Assembly (NCBI RefSeq): GCF_010894405.1
Contig: NZ_JAAIYA010000005.1
Location: 558,001 to 622,000, forward strand
DNA length: 64,000 bases
Source: Pyxidicoccus caerfyrddinensis
GTDB taxonomy: Bacteria; Myxococcota; Myxococcia; Myxococcales; Myxococcaceae
Direction of reading: 5' to 3'
This document shows positions 1 to 8,314 of the stretch, piece by piece. Every line of letters starts with the position of its first letter. Positions within the stretch are counted from its first letter, which is position 1. The notes under the pieces are model-generated. The model had not been told where the DNA came from. It was given only the letters and a program-made list of their open reading frames with translations, and made no database searches. The position numbers and the translations under genes are program-made.

Positions 1-248
1 AGGCGGACCGCGAGTCCCGCACGGCGGTGGTGAGTCTCTTCCGCCTGCGCCAGGGCGCGGACGGCGACCCGCTGCGGCGCCGCATCCAGGTGGAGGTGGT
101 GCACCAGGCCGGGCACCTGCTGGGGCTGTCCTACTGCGAGGACCCCCGGTGCGTGATGTTCTTCGCCCAGACGCCCCAGGACTGCGACCGCAAGCAGTTG
201 TCGCTGTGCAACATGTGTCGCAACGAGCTTCAGAAGCTCAACCGCTGA
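1..248 (+). CDS. Archaemetzincin-like protein, C-terminal fragment with degenerate active site
   Basis: The gene runs in from outside the window; the frame is open from base 3 and ends at the TGA at 246-248. The visible part has the archaemetzincin (peptidase family M54) layout: a lead-in SLFRLRQG, then HQAGHLLGLSYC, CEDPRC, a Met, about 16 residues and CNMC. The family signature is HExxHxxGxxHCx4CxMx17CxxC. The structural cysteines and glycine are kept, but the catalytic Glu is Gln and the third zinc-ligand His is Tyr. By family knowledge this should remove or strongly reduce peptidase activity, while the Cys4 zinc site looks intact. It may be a zinc-binding pseudoenzyme. The family match is fairly sure; the missing N-terminus cannot be judged. 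Confidence 0.7.
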   Translation, partial: ADRESRTAVVSLFRLRQGADGDPLRRRIQVEVVHQAGHLLGLSYCEDPRCVMFFAQTPQDCDRKQLSLCNMCRNELQKLNR

Positions 249-351
249 CAGTCCACGGGGCACGTTGAATGTCCCGTGACGCGTTGACGTCCGACCCGGT
301 GCGCCCTGTAGTACGGGGCACTCGGAGCGGCCGGAAAGCGGAGTGACTGCG

Positions 352-1323
352 ATGACGGGCATGCGGCGTTTCATCGGTGGAGTGCTGGCGGTTGGATTGC
401 TGGGGGCGTGCGAGCCCATCGACGATGGCGGTGGCGGCACCACCGGCGACGTCCTCTTCACCCAGGGCTTCGCCTTCGTGCGCGAGGACGACCGCAACGT
501 CTACGTGGTGGACGACGACGGCGACCCCAACAGCCCGCAGAAGCTGACGACGACGGGCGGGGTGTACTGGCCCTCCGTGTCGCGCGACGGGCGCAGCATC
601 GTGTTCGTGCAGCGCACCGGCACCGCCACCGCGCTGCGGACGGTGCCCACCTCGGGCGGCACCACGGCGACCCTGTTCAGCTCGGGTGACGCCTCGTGCC
701 CGCGCGGCTGCACCAACTTCCGCACACCCACCTTCAGCCCGGACGGCCGCACCGTCGTCTTCGTCTTCTCCCCGGGGAACAGCTCCGTCACCTCGCTGGG
801 CCGGGTGAACTCGGATGGCAGCGGCTTCGTGGAGCTCACGCCGAACACCACCGTCTCCTACGGCGCGCCGTCCTTCCTGCCCAACGGGAGCGCGGTGATT
901 GCGCCTTCGGGCAGCGGGCTGGGCCAGCTCAACCAGATTGCGCGCGTGCCGCTCGACGGCTCCAGCCCCAGGTTCAGCTCACTGGGCAACGGGGTGCTCG
1001 CGGTGGAGAACCGCGTGGCGGTGTCACCGAACGGCTCGCAGGTGGCCTTCGACGGGCGGCTGTCCTCCGGCAGCGTGCGCATCTACGTGGCCTCGTTCGG
1101 GGACTCGGGGGTGAGTGGCGCGCAGCGGGTGACGGACCTCACCGCCGCGAGCGTGCAGGAGACGTGGCCGAGCTGGACGCGCTCCAACCAGCTCGGGTTC
1201 CTCTTCGTCGACGCCAGCGGTGGTGACCCGGGCATCTACCGCGCGACGACGGGCACGGGGACGCCGAGCTCGGTGTCGCTCGCGGTGCCCAGCGCGGCGG
1301 AGCCTTCCTACGGGCCGCTGTAG
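352..1323 (+). CDS. Lipoprotein with TolB/PD40-type beta-propeller
   Basis: This is a predicted 323-residue outer-surface or periplasmic lipoprotein. The N-terminus MTGMRRFIGGVLAVGLLGAC is a lipoprotein signal with lipobox LGAC. The rest has repeated WD40-like PD40 blades recognisable by SRDGRSIVF, SPDGRTVVF, LPNGSAVI and SPNGSQVAF, as in the C-terminal propeller of TolB. Such propellers usually serve as protein-interaction platforms, and no catalytic residues are apparent. I chose ATG 352 because GGAG at 340-343 sits 8 bases upstream; the GTG at 343 would overlap that site. It is followed closely by an esterase-like gene. Partner and exact role are unknown. Confidence 0.8.
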   Translation: MTGMRRFIGGVLAVGLLGACEPIDDGGGGTTGDVLFTQGFAFVREDDRNVYVVDDDGDPNSPQKLTTTGGVYWPSVSRDGRSIVFVQRTGTATALRTVPTSGGTTATLFSSGDASCPRGCTNFRTPTFSPDGRTVVFVFSPGNSSVTSLGRVNSDGSGFVELTPNTTVSYGAPSFLPNGSAVIAPSGSGLGQLNQIARVPLDGSSPRFSSLGNGVLAVENRVAVSPNGSQVAFDGRLSSGSVRIYVASFGDSGVSGAQRVTDLTAASVQETWPSWTRSNQLGFLFVDASGGDPGIYRATTGTGTPSSVSLAVPSAAEPSYGPL

Positions 1324-1327
1324 ACGC

Positions 1328-2092
1328 GTGGTTTCCGTGCGTATCGCCCTTCTCTCGCTGACCCTGTGCGTCGCGTGCGCGTCAGGGCCGGGCGGATCGG
1401 GTCGGCCGATGTCCGAGCCACCCATGCTCGCGGAGCCTCCCGCCGGAATGCGCCTGCACACCGGTGCGCCGGAGGGAGGGCTGCCGTACCGGCTCTTCGT
1501 CTCGGAGGAGGCCACCGCCGCGCGCCCGCACCGGCTCCTGGTGTGGCTCCATCCCTCGGGGAGCGACGGCCTCGGGCTGGTGGAGCCGCTCGCGGCGGAC
1601 TTCGCCAGGCGGGGCTTCGCGCTGCTGACGCTGTCCCAGAAGGACTTCTCCGGCTGGCGGGGCGCGGATGCCAACCGGGTGATGCTGAAGGTGGTGCCGG
1701 ACGCAGCGCGGGTGCCGGGCGTGGATGCGCGGCGGCCGGTGCTGCTCGGCTTCAGCGCGGGCGCGCAGATGGCGCTGGAGTTGTGGTCCGCGCGGCCGGA
1801 CTCCTTCGGCGGGCTGGTGCTCCTGGCCGGGGCGCCGCGCTTCTCGCGCGGGAATGAGTCCGCTCCACCCACGGGGGCCGCGTACACCCGTGTGCCGCTG
1901 CTGTCCCTGGTGGGGTCGGGCGATGGCAACGGGCCCTTCCTCTGGCTCCTGGCACTGGGGTCGTGGTGCGAGGCGGGCGTGCCGCTCCAGATGCGCGTCG
2001 TGCCCGGACGCGGACACGAGTGGCTCCTGGTGAAGCAATCCGAGCAGGACGCCGTGCTCGCCTGGCTGGCCGCGCTGCCTCCAACTGGGTGA
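1328..2092 (+). CDS. Alpha/beta-hydrolase (carboxylesterase/phospholipase type), probably exported
   Basis: This is a predicted serine hydrolase of about 254 residues. It has a short hydrophobic N-terminus (VRIALLSLTLCVACA) with lipobox-like cysteines, so it is probably exported and possibly lipidated. The nucleophile elbow GFSAG lies in VLLGFSAGAQMALELW, the oxyanion region in WLHPSGSDG, and likely Asp and His in SLVGSGDGNG and PGRGHEWL. This spacing fits the carboxylesterase/phospholipase group. The substrate is not evident. The start is uncertain: GTG 1328 and GTG 1337 are both possible, and neither has a good Shine-Dalgarno. It begins 5 bases after the propeller lipoprotein and may be co-transcribed with it. 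Confidence 0.75.
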   Translation: MVSVRIALLSLTLCVACASGPGGSGRPMSEPPMLAEPPAGMRLHTGAPEGGLPYRLFVSEEATAARPHRLLVWLHPSGSDGLGLVEPLAADFARRGFALLTLSQKDFSGWRGADANRVMLKVVPDAARVPGVDARRPVLLGFSAGAQMALELWSARPDSFGGLVLLAGAPRFSRGNESAPPTGAAYTRVPLLSLVGSGDGNGPFLWLLALGSWCEAGVPLQMRVVPGRGHEWLLVKQSEQDAVLAWLAALPPTG

Positions 2093-2232
2093 CGCGACTG
2101 CCCGCGCTGCCTCCGGTGGCCGGGGACGTAGCGCCTGGCTGGCCGCGCTGCCACCGGTGGACTGACTCGCGCCGGGGGCGGCTGGCGTCCGGGGCCGCGA
2201 GGCGCGATGCTGCCGGGGCTTGGAGGTGGGTG

Positions 2233-2703
2233 ATGTCCCTGTTCGATGCAGTGCTCGCGGGCGACCGTGAGGCCGTGAAGTCCCAGCTCGCCGCCAGGGC
2301 GGACCCCAACCCGTTCGACGCCGAGGGGCGCACGCCGCTGATGGCCGCCGCCCGCGCGGGACGGGCCGACCTCGTGCGCCTGCTGCTGGAGGCGGGCGCG
2401 GACCCCGAGCTCACCGACAGCATTGGCGAGACGGCGCTCATCATGGCCGCTGCCCACGGCCACCCCGAGGTCTGCAAGCTGCTCCTCCCGCACGCGAAGG
2501 ACGACGAGCGCGACCTCGCGCGCACGCTGCTGTCCGGTGTGGGAATCACCGACCTGCGCTCCGAGCCCTCCATCCCCGAGCCGGACAAGATGGACCGCAG
2601 GCTCGCCTCCGCGGGCGCGTACGTGGCCGGCAAGCTGGGGGATGACGGCCCCACGAAGCGGCTGGAGCGCGCCCTGCGCGCGGAGAAGACCCGCAAGCGC
2701 TGA
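2233..2703 (+). CDS. Ankyrin-repeat protein
   Basis: This is a 156-residue protein with no signal peptide. The N-terminal two thirds contain about three ankyrin repeats: a degenerate first one (MSLFDAVLAGDREAVKSQL), then GRTPLMAAARAGRADLVRLL and GETALIMAAAHGHPEVCKLL. Ankyrin stacks bind other proteins; here they would act in the cytoplasm. The charged C-terminal tail has no recognised domain. ATG 2233 follows GGAGG at 2222-2226; a GTG at 2230 in the same frame is an alternative. Neighbours give no clear functional link. Confidence 0.85.
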   Translation: MSLFDAVLAGDREAVKSQLAARADPNPFDAEGRTPLMAAARAGRADLVRLLLEAGADPELTDSIGETALIMAAAHGHPEVCKLLLPHAKDDERDLARTLLSGVGITDLRSEPSIPEPDKMDRRLASAGAYVAGKLGDDGPTKRLERALRAEKTRKR

Positions 2704-2889
2704 GCCTTCGTCGGCTCCTGGACATTCCTGCACCGCGGGGCTGCACCCGTTACGCCAGTAACAGGGTTTCTTCACCATTTCACGGACAGCCTGCCCATCC
2801 GGGCCGGGCCGGTCGACGTGTGGCAGCAGGGTGTTTCCAGGGGGAGGCGCCAGGGCCGGCGCGCTTTCAGTTCGTCGCGGAGCCGTGAC

Positions 2890-3444
2890 ATGGAGACGCC
2901 GGACACGCGCCTCATCTACAGCGGCACAGTGCAGGGCCTGTTCCTCATCGCCCTGCGCGGCCGCCTGTCCGTGCCCGCGCGCGAGTTGCTGCGCTCGGCC
3001 GGGCTGGAGCTGGATGAAGACCTGCTGCCGGCCTACCCGCTCGCCTCGTGGCTGCGGTGGCAGGACATCGTGCTGCGGGACGTGTGGCCGGAGCTGTCGC
3101 GAGAAGAAGCCCAGCGGCGGCTGGGGCACACCGCCCTCGAGGGCCTGCTGTCGACGATGCTGGGCCGGGTGATGGCAACGGCCGCGCGGGCCCTGGGGCC
3201 ACGGCTGGCCCTCGGTCAGCTCGACCGCGGGTTCCGGGGCTCGAACAACTTCCAGTCCTCGCGTCTGACGGAGCGGGCGCCGACGGCCTACGAGCTGTGG
3301 ATCAACGACATCGCGGGCCGGCCCTCCTACTACGTGGGCATCCTGGAGGGCGCGCTCGCGGTGATGGGGGCTTCCCAGCCGCGAGTGTCGGTGCTCCGGC
3401 AGGAGCCCCCCGCGTGCACCTTCCTGGTGGAGTGGAAGGCGTGA
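2890..3444 (+). CDS. DUF2378 / TIGR02265 family protein (Myxococcales-restricted)
   Basis: This 184-residue protein belongs to the TIGR02265/DUF2378 family, which is known almost only from myxobacteria and exists there in many paralogues; its function is unknown. Family-typical segments are the opening IYSGTVQGLFLIAL, the central SREEAQRRLGHTALEG, and the C-terminal YYVGILEGALAVMGA. There is no signal peptide, so it should be cytoplasmic. ATG 2890 is preceded by GGAG at 2879-2882. It converges on the Fe-S oxidoreductase gene with a hairpin terminator between them. It is the best taxonomic marker in the window. Confidence 0.85.
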   Translation: METPDTRLIYSGTVQGLFLIALRGRLSVPARELLRSAGLELDEDLLPAYPLASWLRWQDIVLRDVWPELSREEAQRRLGHTALEGLLSTMLGRVMATAARALGPRLALGQLDRGFRGSNNFQSSRLTERAPTAYELWINDIAGRPSYYVGILEGALAVMGASQPRVSVLRQEPPACTFLVEWKA

Positions 3445-3463
3445 GTGCCCCCTGAATGACGAA

Positions 3464-3496
3464 GGCCCGGGGCTTCGCGGTGGAAGCCTCCGGGCC
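3464..3496. terminator. Bidirectional hairpin between convergent genes
   Basis: GGCCCGG (3464-3470) pairs with CCGGGCC (3490-3496), and inside it GGCTTC (3471-3476) pairs with GAAGCC (3483-3488). The hairpin lies between the stops of the DUF2378 gene and the convergent Fe-S gene. There is no clear T-tract, as is common in very GC-rich genomes. Confidence 0.6.
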
Positions 3497-3542
3497 CTCG
3501 CTCACGGTGACGGGCCTTCACGAGCCCGTCAGCCGGTTCAGC

Positions 3543-5750
3543 TCACTCCGGCTTGGCGCTCACCACCGCGCCGGGCGTCACGGTGCTCGCGCCGCCCCGC
3601 GTCTGGACGAGAGAGTCCGCCACCAGCTCGGTGATGTCCTTGATCTTGATGTTCTCGCCGCGCTCGGTGTCGTTGACCGCGTCGTTGAGCATCGTCGAGC
3701 AGAACGGGCACGCCACCGCCACCACGCCGCTGCCGCCCTTCTCCTTGTAGTCGCCCACCATGCCCGGCTTCTTCTTGTCCGCGGCATCGGGGTACGGCGT
3801 GGACGGGTCCTCGGCGTGCTTCAGCGTCAGCGCCGCCTCGTTCAGGCGGTTGTGGTTGATGCGCGTGCCGATGTGCTCCTCCATCCACATGCGCCCGCCG
3901 CCGGCGCCGCAGCAGAAGCCCTCGCGCTTGCTGCGCTGCATCTCCACCACCTCGAGCCCGGGGATGGCGTTGAGCACCTCGCGGGGCGCGTCGTACACGC
4001 CGTTGTGCCGGCCCAGGTAGCAGGGGTCGTGGTACGTGAGCTTCGTGTTCATCACCGCGGAGAGCCGGATGCGCTTCTCCTTCAGCAGCTCGTTGATGAG
4101 CTGCGTGTGGTTGATGACGCGGTACTCACCGCCGAACTCCGGGTACTCGTTCTTGATGGTGTTGAAGCAGTGCGGGCACTGGGTAATCACTGCCTTCACG
4201 CCCATCGAGTTCCACGTCTCGATGTTCGTCTTCGCCATCGTCTGGAACAGGTACTCGTTGCCCATGCGGCGGGCCGAGTCGCCGTTGCACATCTCCTGCT
4301 TCGACAGCGTGGCGAACGACACGCCCGCCTCGCGCAGGATTTTGACCAGCGAGCGGCTGACCTTCTTCTGCTTATCGTCGTAGCTGCCCGCGCAGCCCAC
4401 GAAGAAGAGGTACTCGTACGGGCCGCCACCGTCACCCCAGGTGGGCAGCGCCAGGTCCTCGGCCCACTCGTCGCGCCGGTCCTGACCGATGCCCCAGGGG
4501 TTGCCCTGGCGCTCGATGCCCTCGAACACGCGCTGGATTTCCGGGGGGAACTCCGCCTTCACCTGCACCTGGTAGCGGCGCATGTCGATGAGGCGCGGGA
4601 CGTTCTCGATGAACACCGGGCAGGCCTGCTCGCACCAGCCGCAGCTCGTGCACGCCCACACCGTCTCCGCCTTCAGCGCCGAGCCCACGATTTCCGGCAG
4701 CGGCTCCTTCGTCTTGCTGGGGCCGTAGCCCTCTTCCGCCCACTGCTCGTTCTCCCAGATCCAATGCTTCAGGTCCTGGTTGACGCCCTTGTGCGTGAGC
4801 GGCTTGCCGGTGATGTACGTGGGGCAGTGCGTCTGGCAGCGGCCGCACTCGGTGCAGGAGTACAGGTCCAGGCCCTGCTTCCAGGTGAGGTCCTTCACCG
4901 TCGCGGTGCCGAACTCCTCCTTCTCCAGGTTGGGCGTGGGCAGCTTGCCGGTGGAGTGGGTGCGCTGGAAGAAGACGTTGGGCAGGCCGGTGATGATGTG
5001 GAAGTGCTTCCCGAGCGGCAGGAAGTTCAGGAACGTGAGGATGATGACCAGGTGGGTCCAGAACCCGGCCACGCCGAGCACGTGCGCGGGGAACTCGCCC
5101 ATGGGCATCATGGCCAGGCCCACCAGGCTGGTGACGGGCTCCCACCACACGAGCGAGGCCGGCGTCTGGGGCACCTGCGTGGCGCCCAGCTGCGCCTGCG
5201 CGGCGTGCGCGGCCACCATGTGGCTGCCGCCGAAGAAGAACTCCGTAATCATCAGCCCGGAGATGAAGCCCAGGATGAGGTACGCCTCCCAGGAGACCGT
5301 CATGCGGTCCGGCTTCACCTTCCAGCGCGTCCAGACGAAGTAGGCGCAGCCCACCAGGGCGAGCGCGGCCACCACGTCCTTGGCCAGCAGGTAGACCTTG
5401 TAGAGGCCGAGCAGCGGGCCCGCGTCCGCCCAGACGGGGTGGCCCAGGTCCGTCAGCACGTCCAGCGCCGTGGACGAGAAGCCCATGGCGAAGAGCATGA
5501 CGGTGCGCACCGCCAGCACCATGAAGGCGGCGTAGATGAAGACGTGCATCAGGCCCGGGGTGAACTCCTCCGGATCCACCATGCGCTTCTGGCCGAGGCC
5601 GAAGAGCACGAGCCGCTTGATGCGCAGGGGGATGTTGTCGAGCCGGTTCTCCTTCTTCATCGCGAGCAGCACGCCCACGCGACCAGACATGGTCATCACG
5701 AAGATGGGAACGGCGACGGCGAGCAATAGGCCGGTGATGATGGGGCTCAT
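3543..5750 (-). CDS. Membrane-anchored heterodisulfide-reductase-like (Fe-S) oxidoreductase
   Basis: This 735-residue protein combines a polytopic membrane part (about residues 1-250) with a cytoplasmic ferredoxin and CCG-domain part. Two [4Fe-4S] motifs are visible: CTECGRCQTHC (about 299-309) and CTSCGWCEQAC (about 367-377). Two CCG-type cysteine clusters follow, around CPHCFN and CCGAGGG, as in HdrD and GlcF. The architecture matches the membrane Fe-S oxidoreductases often linked to electron-transfer flavoprotein and acyl-CoA oxidation, passing electrons to quinone. No etfAB or acyl-CoA dehydrogenase gene lies beside it here, so the partner is inferred. A 14-bp perfect palindrome about 95 bases upstream may be its operator. 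Confidence 0.85.
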   Translation of the reverse strand: MSPIITGLLLAVAVPIFVMTMSGRVGVLLAMKKENRLDNIPLRIKRLVLFGLGQKRMVDPEEFTPGLMHVFIYAAFMVLAVRTVMLFAMGFSSTALDVLTDLGHPVWADAGPLLGLYKVYLLAKDVVAALALVGCAYFVWTRWKVKPDRMTVSWEAYLILGFISGLMITEFFFGGSHMVAAHAAQAQLGATQVPQTPASLVWWEPVTSLVGLAMMPMGEFPAHVLGVAGFWTHLVIILTFLNFLPLGKHFHIITGLPNVFFQRTHSTGKLPTPNLEKEEFGTATVKDLTWKQGLDLYSCTECGRCQTHCPTYITGKPLTHKGVNQDLKHWIWENEQWAEEGYGPSKTKEPLPEIVGSALKAETVWACTSCGWCEQACPVFIENVPRLIDMRRYQVQVKAEFPPEIQRVFEGIERQGNPWGIGQDRRDEWAEDLALPTWGDGGGPYEYLFFVGCAGSYDDKQKKVSRSLVKILREAGVSFATLSKQEMCNGDSARRMGNEYLFQTMAKTNIETWNSMGVKAVITQCPHCFNTIKNEYPEFGGEYRVINHTQLINELLKEKRIRLSAVMNTKLTYHDPCYLGRHNGVYDAPREVLNAIPGLEVVEMQRSKREGFCCGAGGGRMWMEEHIGTRINHNRLNEAALTLKHAEDPSTPYPDAADKKKPGMVGDYKEKGGSGVVAVACPFCSTMLNDAVNDTERGENIKIKDITELVADSLVQTRGGASTVTPGAVVSAKPE

Positions 5751-6331
5751 GGGACTCTTGAGGACCTCAGGGGTCGCGCGCGGCTTGAGAAGGCCCGATG
5801 CCGCGGCGCGGCAAATCTCGAGTGCTGGTCAACCCTAACAGGGGTGATTCGCGAATCAAGCGCCGTGCGGCGGGCGGTGTCGCCCAGTGAAGCACGCGGC
5901 TTCGCCCCGCTGGTGGGGAACCGGCCGACGCACGCATTTACTGACTCCGTGCCCATCCGAGGACACGCTTGAAAATCGCCGCTCCGTGAAATCTGTACAG
6001 CTTCCCGCCGTGAGGCGGTGGACGTACCTTGTACGATTGCCGCGCGAAGTGTCCGACGGATGACCGTAGCCAAGTGCCTGGAATCACGTGCTTGGTTGGC
6101 GCAGGGCAGGCAGGCGGGCACGGGAGGCTGGACGGATTCAGAACTTTGCCGCCCCAAGGGCTTTACAACGCGGGGCGACATGGTCAATCTGGTTGGTAAA
6201 TCGGTCAACGACTGTTTGTTCGGGCACTACATGGGGTGGGCCCGAGTCGACCGACAGAAGGGGCGCCCGAGGGGAGGCGAGCCGAGAGGCCGTCCACCTC
6301 CAGCAGGCCGGAGCGTCCGAAGGAGCCGAGC
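5751..6331. other. Intergenic region, 581 bases, divergent control region
   Basis: I see no convincing gene here; the open frames present have shadow-like composition. It lies between the divergent starts of the Fe-S oxidoreductase and a 54-residue protein, so it should hold both promoters. It contains the palindrome at 5845-5858 and a small CCGCC/GGCGG hairpin near 6009-6022. The stretch around 5930-6000 is somewhat less GC-rich than the flanking genes. Confidence 0.5.
5845..5858. promoter_or_regulatory. 14-bp perfect palindrome, candidate operator
   Basis: TGATTCGCGAATCA is its own reverse complement. It lies about 95 bases upstream of the start of the Fe-S oxidoreductase gene on the minus strand. 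Its size and symmetry suit a dimeric TetR- or FadR-like repressor, but no such regulator gene is adjacent, so the assignment is inference. Confidence 0.4.
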
Positions 6332-6496
6332 ATGGTTCAGCACGACGACACCACGTACATGGACGATGAGGGGCTGCCCTACGCGGACCGCAAGGACGAG
6401 GGCGAGTCCGAGGGTGGGCCTCAGGCGGACGGCTCGGCGGGAAACCGGTGGGGCTACGGCGAGGAAGCGTGGGGCGGTTGGCACGCGGCGGAGTAG
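6332..6496 (+). CDS. Small acidic protein of unknown function (54 aa)
   Basis: This is a short highly charged protein beginning MVQHDDTTYMDDEG and ending in a Trp/Gly-rich tail (RWGYGEEAWGGWHAAE). No known domain is recognised. Evidence that it is real: AAGGAG at 6320-6325 lies 6 bases before ATG 6332, and a strong intrinsic terminator starts 7 bases after the stop, so it is a complete single-gene transcription unit. The low-complexity acidic composition suggests a disordered protein. Function unknown. Confidence 0.65.
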   Translation: MVQHDDTTYMDDEGLPYADRKDEGESEGGPQADGSAGNRWGYGEEAWGGWHAAE

Positions 6497-6502
6497 GTCG
6501 GA

Positions 6503-6531
6503 GCCCCCGCGGCCCACGGACGCGCGGGGGC
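6503..6531 (+). terminator. Intrinsic terminator after the 54-aa gene
   Basis: GCCCCCGCG (6503-6511) pairs perfectly with CGCGGGGGC (6523-6531) around an 11-base loop, followed by ATTCCTGTTGT. Confidence 0.75.
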
Positions 6532-6875
6532 ATTCCTGTTGTACCTGTGACTGAGCAGCTTGAAGCCCGCGCGGCGGCTCCCCTCACGGTGAGCTCCCGG
6601 GCCTGAAGCGCGCTTCGCGGCCTCCTCGTGAGGCCCGTTCGTCATCCTCTCCAGGACAAGGACGTGCAGTCCGTTTCTCCGGAACCCGAGGTCTGGGGTC
6701 GGGGTGCCCCCCTTGCTCGAAAGCCTGACTCCCGACATTCTCGTGTCCAGAAGCCTTCCCGTGGGAGCCCCCGCTCCCGGGCGTTGTGGCCCATGAGACT
6801 TCCGGCAGCGAGGGGCGTCATTCCTCGCAGAGAGATTCGCGGCACAATGCCTCGTGACACCACGGGGGAGTTCGG
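6532..6875. other. Intergenic region, 344 bases
   Basis: No gene is supported. The region presumably carries the promoter of the VWA gene that starts at 6876; no clear -35/-10 or sigma-54 motif was found by eye. Confidence 0.4.
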
Positions 6876-8132
6876 ATGAAGCAGACGGCCTGGGCAGTGG
6901 AGCGCGATGCCGAGCACGGCCGTGAGGTGCTCCTCCTCGTCACGCTGGAGGCGGACGCGGAGGCGCCCCGCACTCCTGTCGCCATCAACCTCGCACTGGA
7001 CCGCAGCGCGTCCATGCGCGGCGTGCCGCTGCTGGCCGCCGTGCAGGCCGCGCAGACGCTGGTGGATCGCGCCAGCCCGCGCGACTACCTGGGCCTGCTC
7101 ACCTTCGACGCCGAGCCCGAGCAGGTGCTCCCCATGCGCGCCATGGAGCCCAACGCGAAGGCCGCCTTCCTCAAGGTGCTCTCGCGCCTGGAGTCCGGCG
7201 AGGGCACCGCCCTGCACGAGGCCGTGGAGCGCGCCGCCGAGGCCGCCCGCCGCGTGCTCGTCCCCGGTGCCCGGCCCCAGGTGCTGATGCTCACCGACGG
7301 CGAGCCCTCCGTGGGCCCGTCGCAGCTCCCCGAGTTCAAGACGCTGGGCGCCCGCGTCGCCGAGTCCGGCGTGATGCTCCACGCGCTGGGCCTGGGCCGG
7401 CACTACCTGCCCGACATCCTCGAGGCCCTCACCAGCCCGTCCGGCACCGGCTTCGTCCACGTGGACGACCCGGAAGGTCTCCCCATGGCCGTGGGCCAGT
7501 TGGGCGCGGAGCTGTTCGGCGAGGTGGTGTCCGACGCGCGCGTGTACGTGCTGCCCACGGGCTTCGCCGACCTGCGCTGCCGCCACCGCTACCCCGCGCG
7601 TGTGGAGGGCGACGCCATGAGCGCCACCCTGGGCGCGGTGTCCCAGGCCTTCCCCCGCCGCGTCCTCTTCTCCGGCCTGCTGGGTAACGCGGAGTGGAAC
7701 GTGGGCGTGTCCACGTCCTTCACCGAGCATGGCGACACGCGCCGCATCACCATTCCCGTGACGCGCATCCTCCCGGACAGCGACCAGGGCCGCTACGTGC
7801 GCGCGGTGTCCGCGGAGCTGGAGCTGGTGGCCGCCGAGGCCGCCGCGTGGAAGGCCCTCGGCCGCCGTCACCAGGAGTCGGCCGAGCGCGCGCTCGAGGC
7901 CGCCGACATGGCCCTCTACAAGCTCGCCCGGCTGGGTGCGCCCGAGGTGCCCCCGCAGCGCCACGTGGAGCGGCTGGCGGACCTGCGCCGGTTCCTGGAG
8001 CGCCGCGCCAACCAGCAGGTGCCCGCGCTGGTGATGCGCCGCGCCCACTCCGAGGTCTCCCGCATCACCATGAGCCGCGTGGGCCCCGCCGTGCCCGCCC
8101 CGGCGCTGGTGCCCTGGAAGTCCGAGGACTGA
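6876..8132 (+). CDS. VWA-domain protein
   Basis: This is a 418-residue protein with an N-terminal von Willebrand factor A domain. The MIDAS motif DRSAS (residues 42-46) is intact, and DGEPSVG further on fits the later metal-binding loop. VWA domains bind ligands through a divalent metal. The C-terminal half is helical and charged with no recognised domain. There is no signal peptide, so it is probably cytoplasmic, like many bacterial VWA/inter-alpha-trypsin-inhibitor-like proteins. ATG 6876 has GGGGGA just upstream. No ATPase partner is adjacent, so it stands alone in this window. Confidence 0.8.
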   Translation: MKQTAWAVERDAEHGREVLLLVTLEADAEAPRTPVAINLALDRSASMRGVPLLAAVQAAQTLVDRASPRDYLGLLTFDAEPEQVLPMRAMEPNAKAAFLKVLSRLESGEGTALHEAVERAAEAARRVLVPGARPQVLMLTDGEPSVGPSQLPEFKTLGARVAESGVMLHALGLGRHYLPDILEALTSPSGTGFVHVDDPEGLPMAVGQLGAELFGEVVSDARVYVLPTGFADLRCRHRYPARVEGDAMSATLGAVSQAFPRRVLFSGLLGNAEWNVGVSTSFTEHGDTRRITIPVTRILPDSDQGRYVRAVSAELELVAAEAAAWKALGRRHQESAERALEAADMALYKLARLGAPEVPPQRHVERLADLRRFLERRANQQVPALVMRRAHSEVSRITMSRVGPAVPAPALVPWKSED

Positions 8133-8314
8133 GCCGCCGCCTGCCTGCCCGCCTCCGGCGTCCCGCCATCCTGTAACCGCCCGGACTTCCGGCCCGTAGG
8201 GAGAGGCGGGCGGAGAGGCAGCGGGGAATGCCCGCCTGCCCGGATGGTTCATTCACGTTGGAGACCCGTGCCCTTCGCTGGCGGCCCGGCCTCCGGTGGG
8301 TTAACGGGAGGCGC

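Noticed and set aside
1024-3129. A 701-codon minus-strand open frame over the esterase and ankyrin genes
   Set aside because: Composition is Arg/Pro/Ala-rich and shadow-like, no domain, while the plus-strand genes have clear domains and ribosome-binding sites.
3456-5729. A 757-codon plus-strand open frame opposite the Fe-S oxidoreductase
   Set aside because: It is the antisense shadow of a well-supported gene with clear Fe-S motifs; its composition (His/Arg/Leu repeats) is that of an inverted coding strand.
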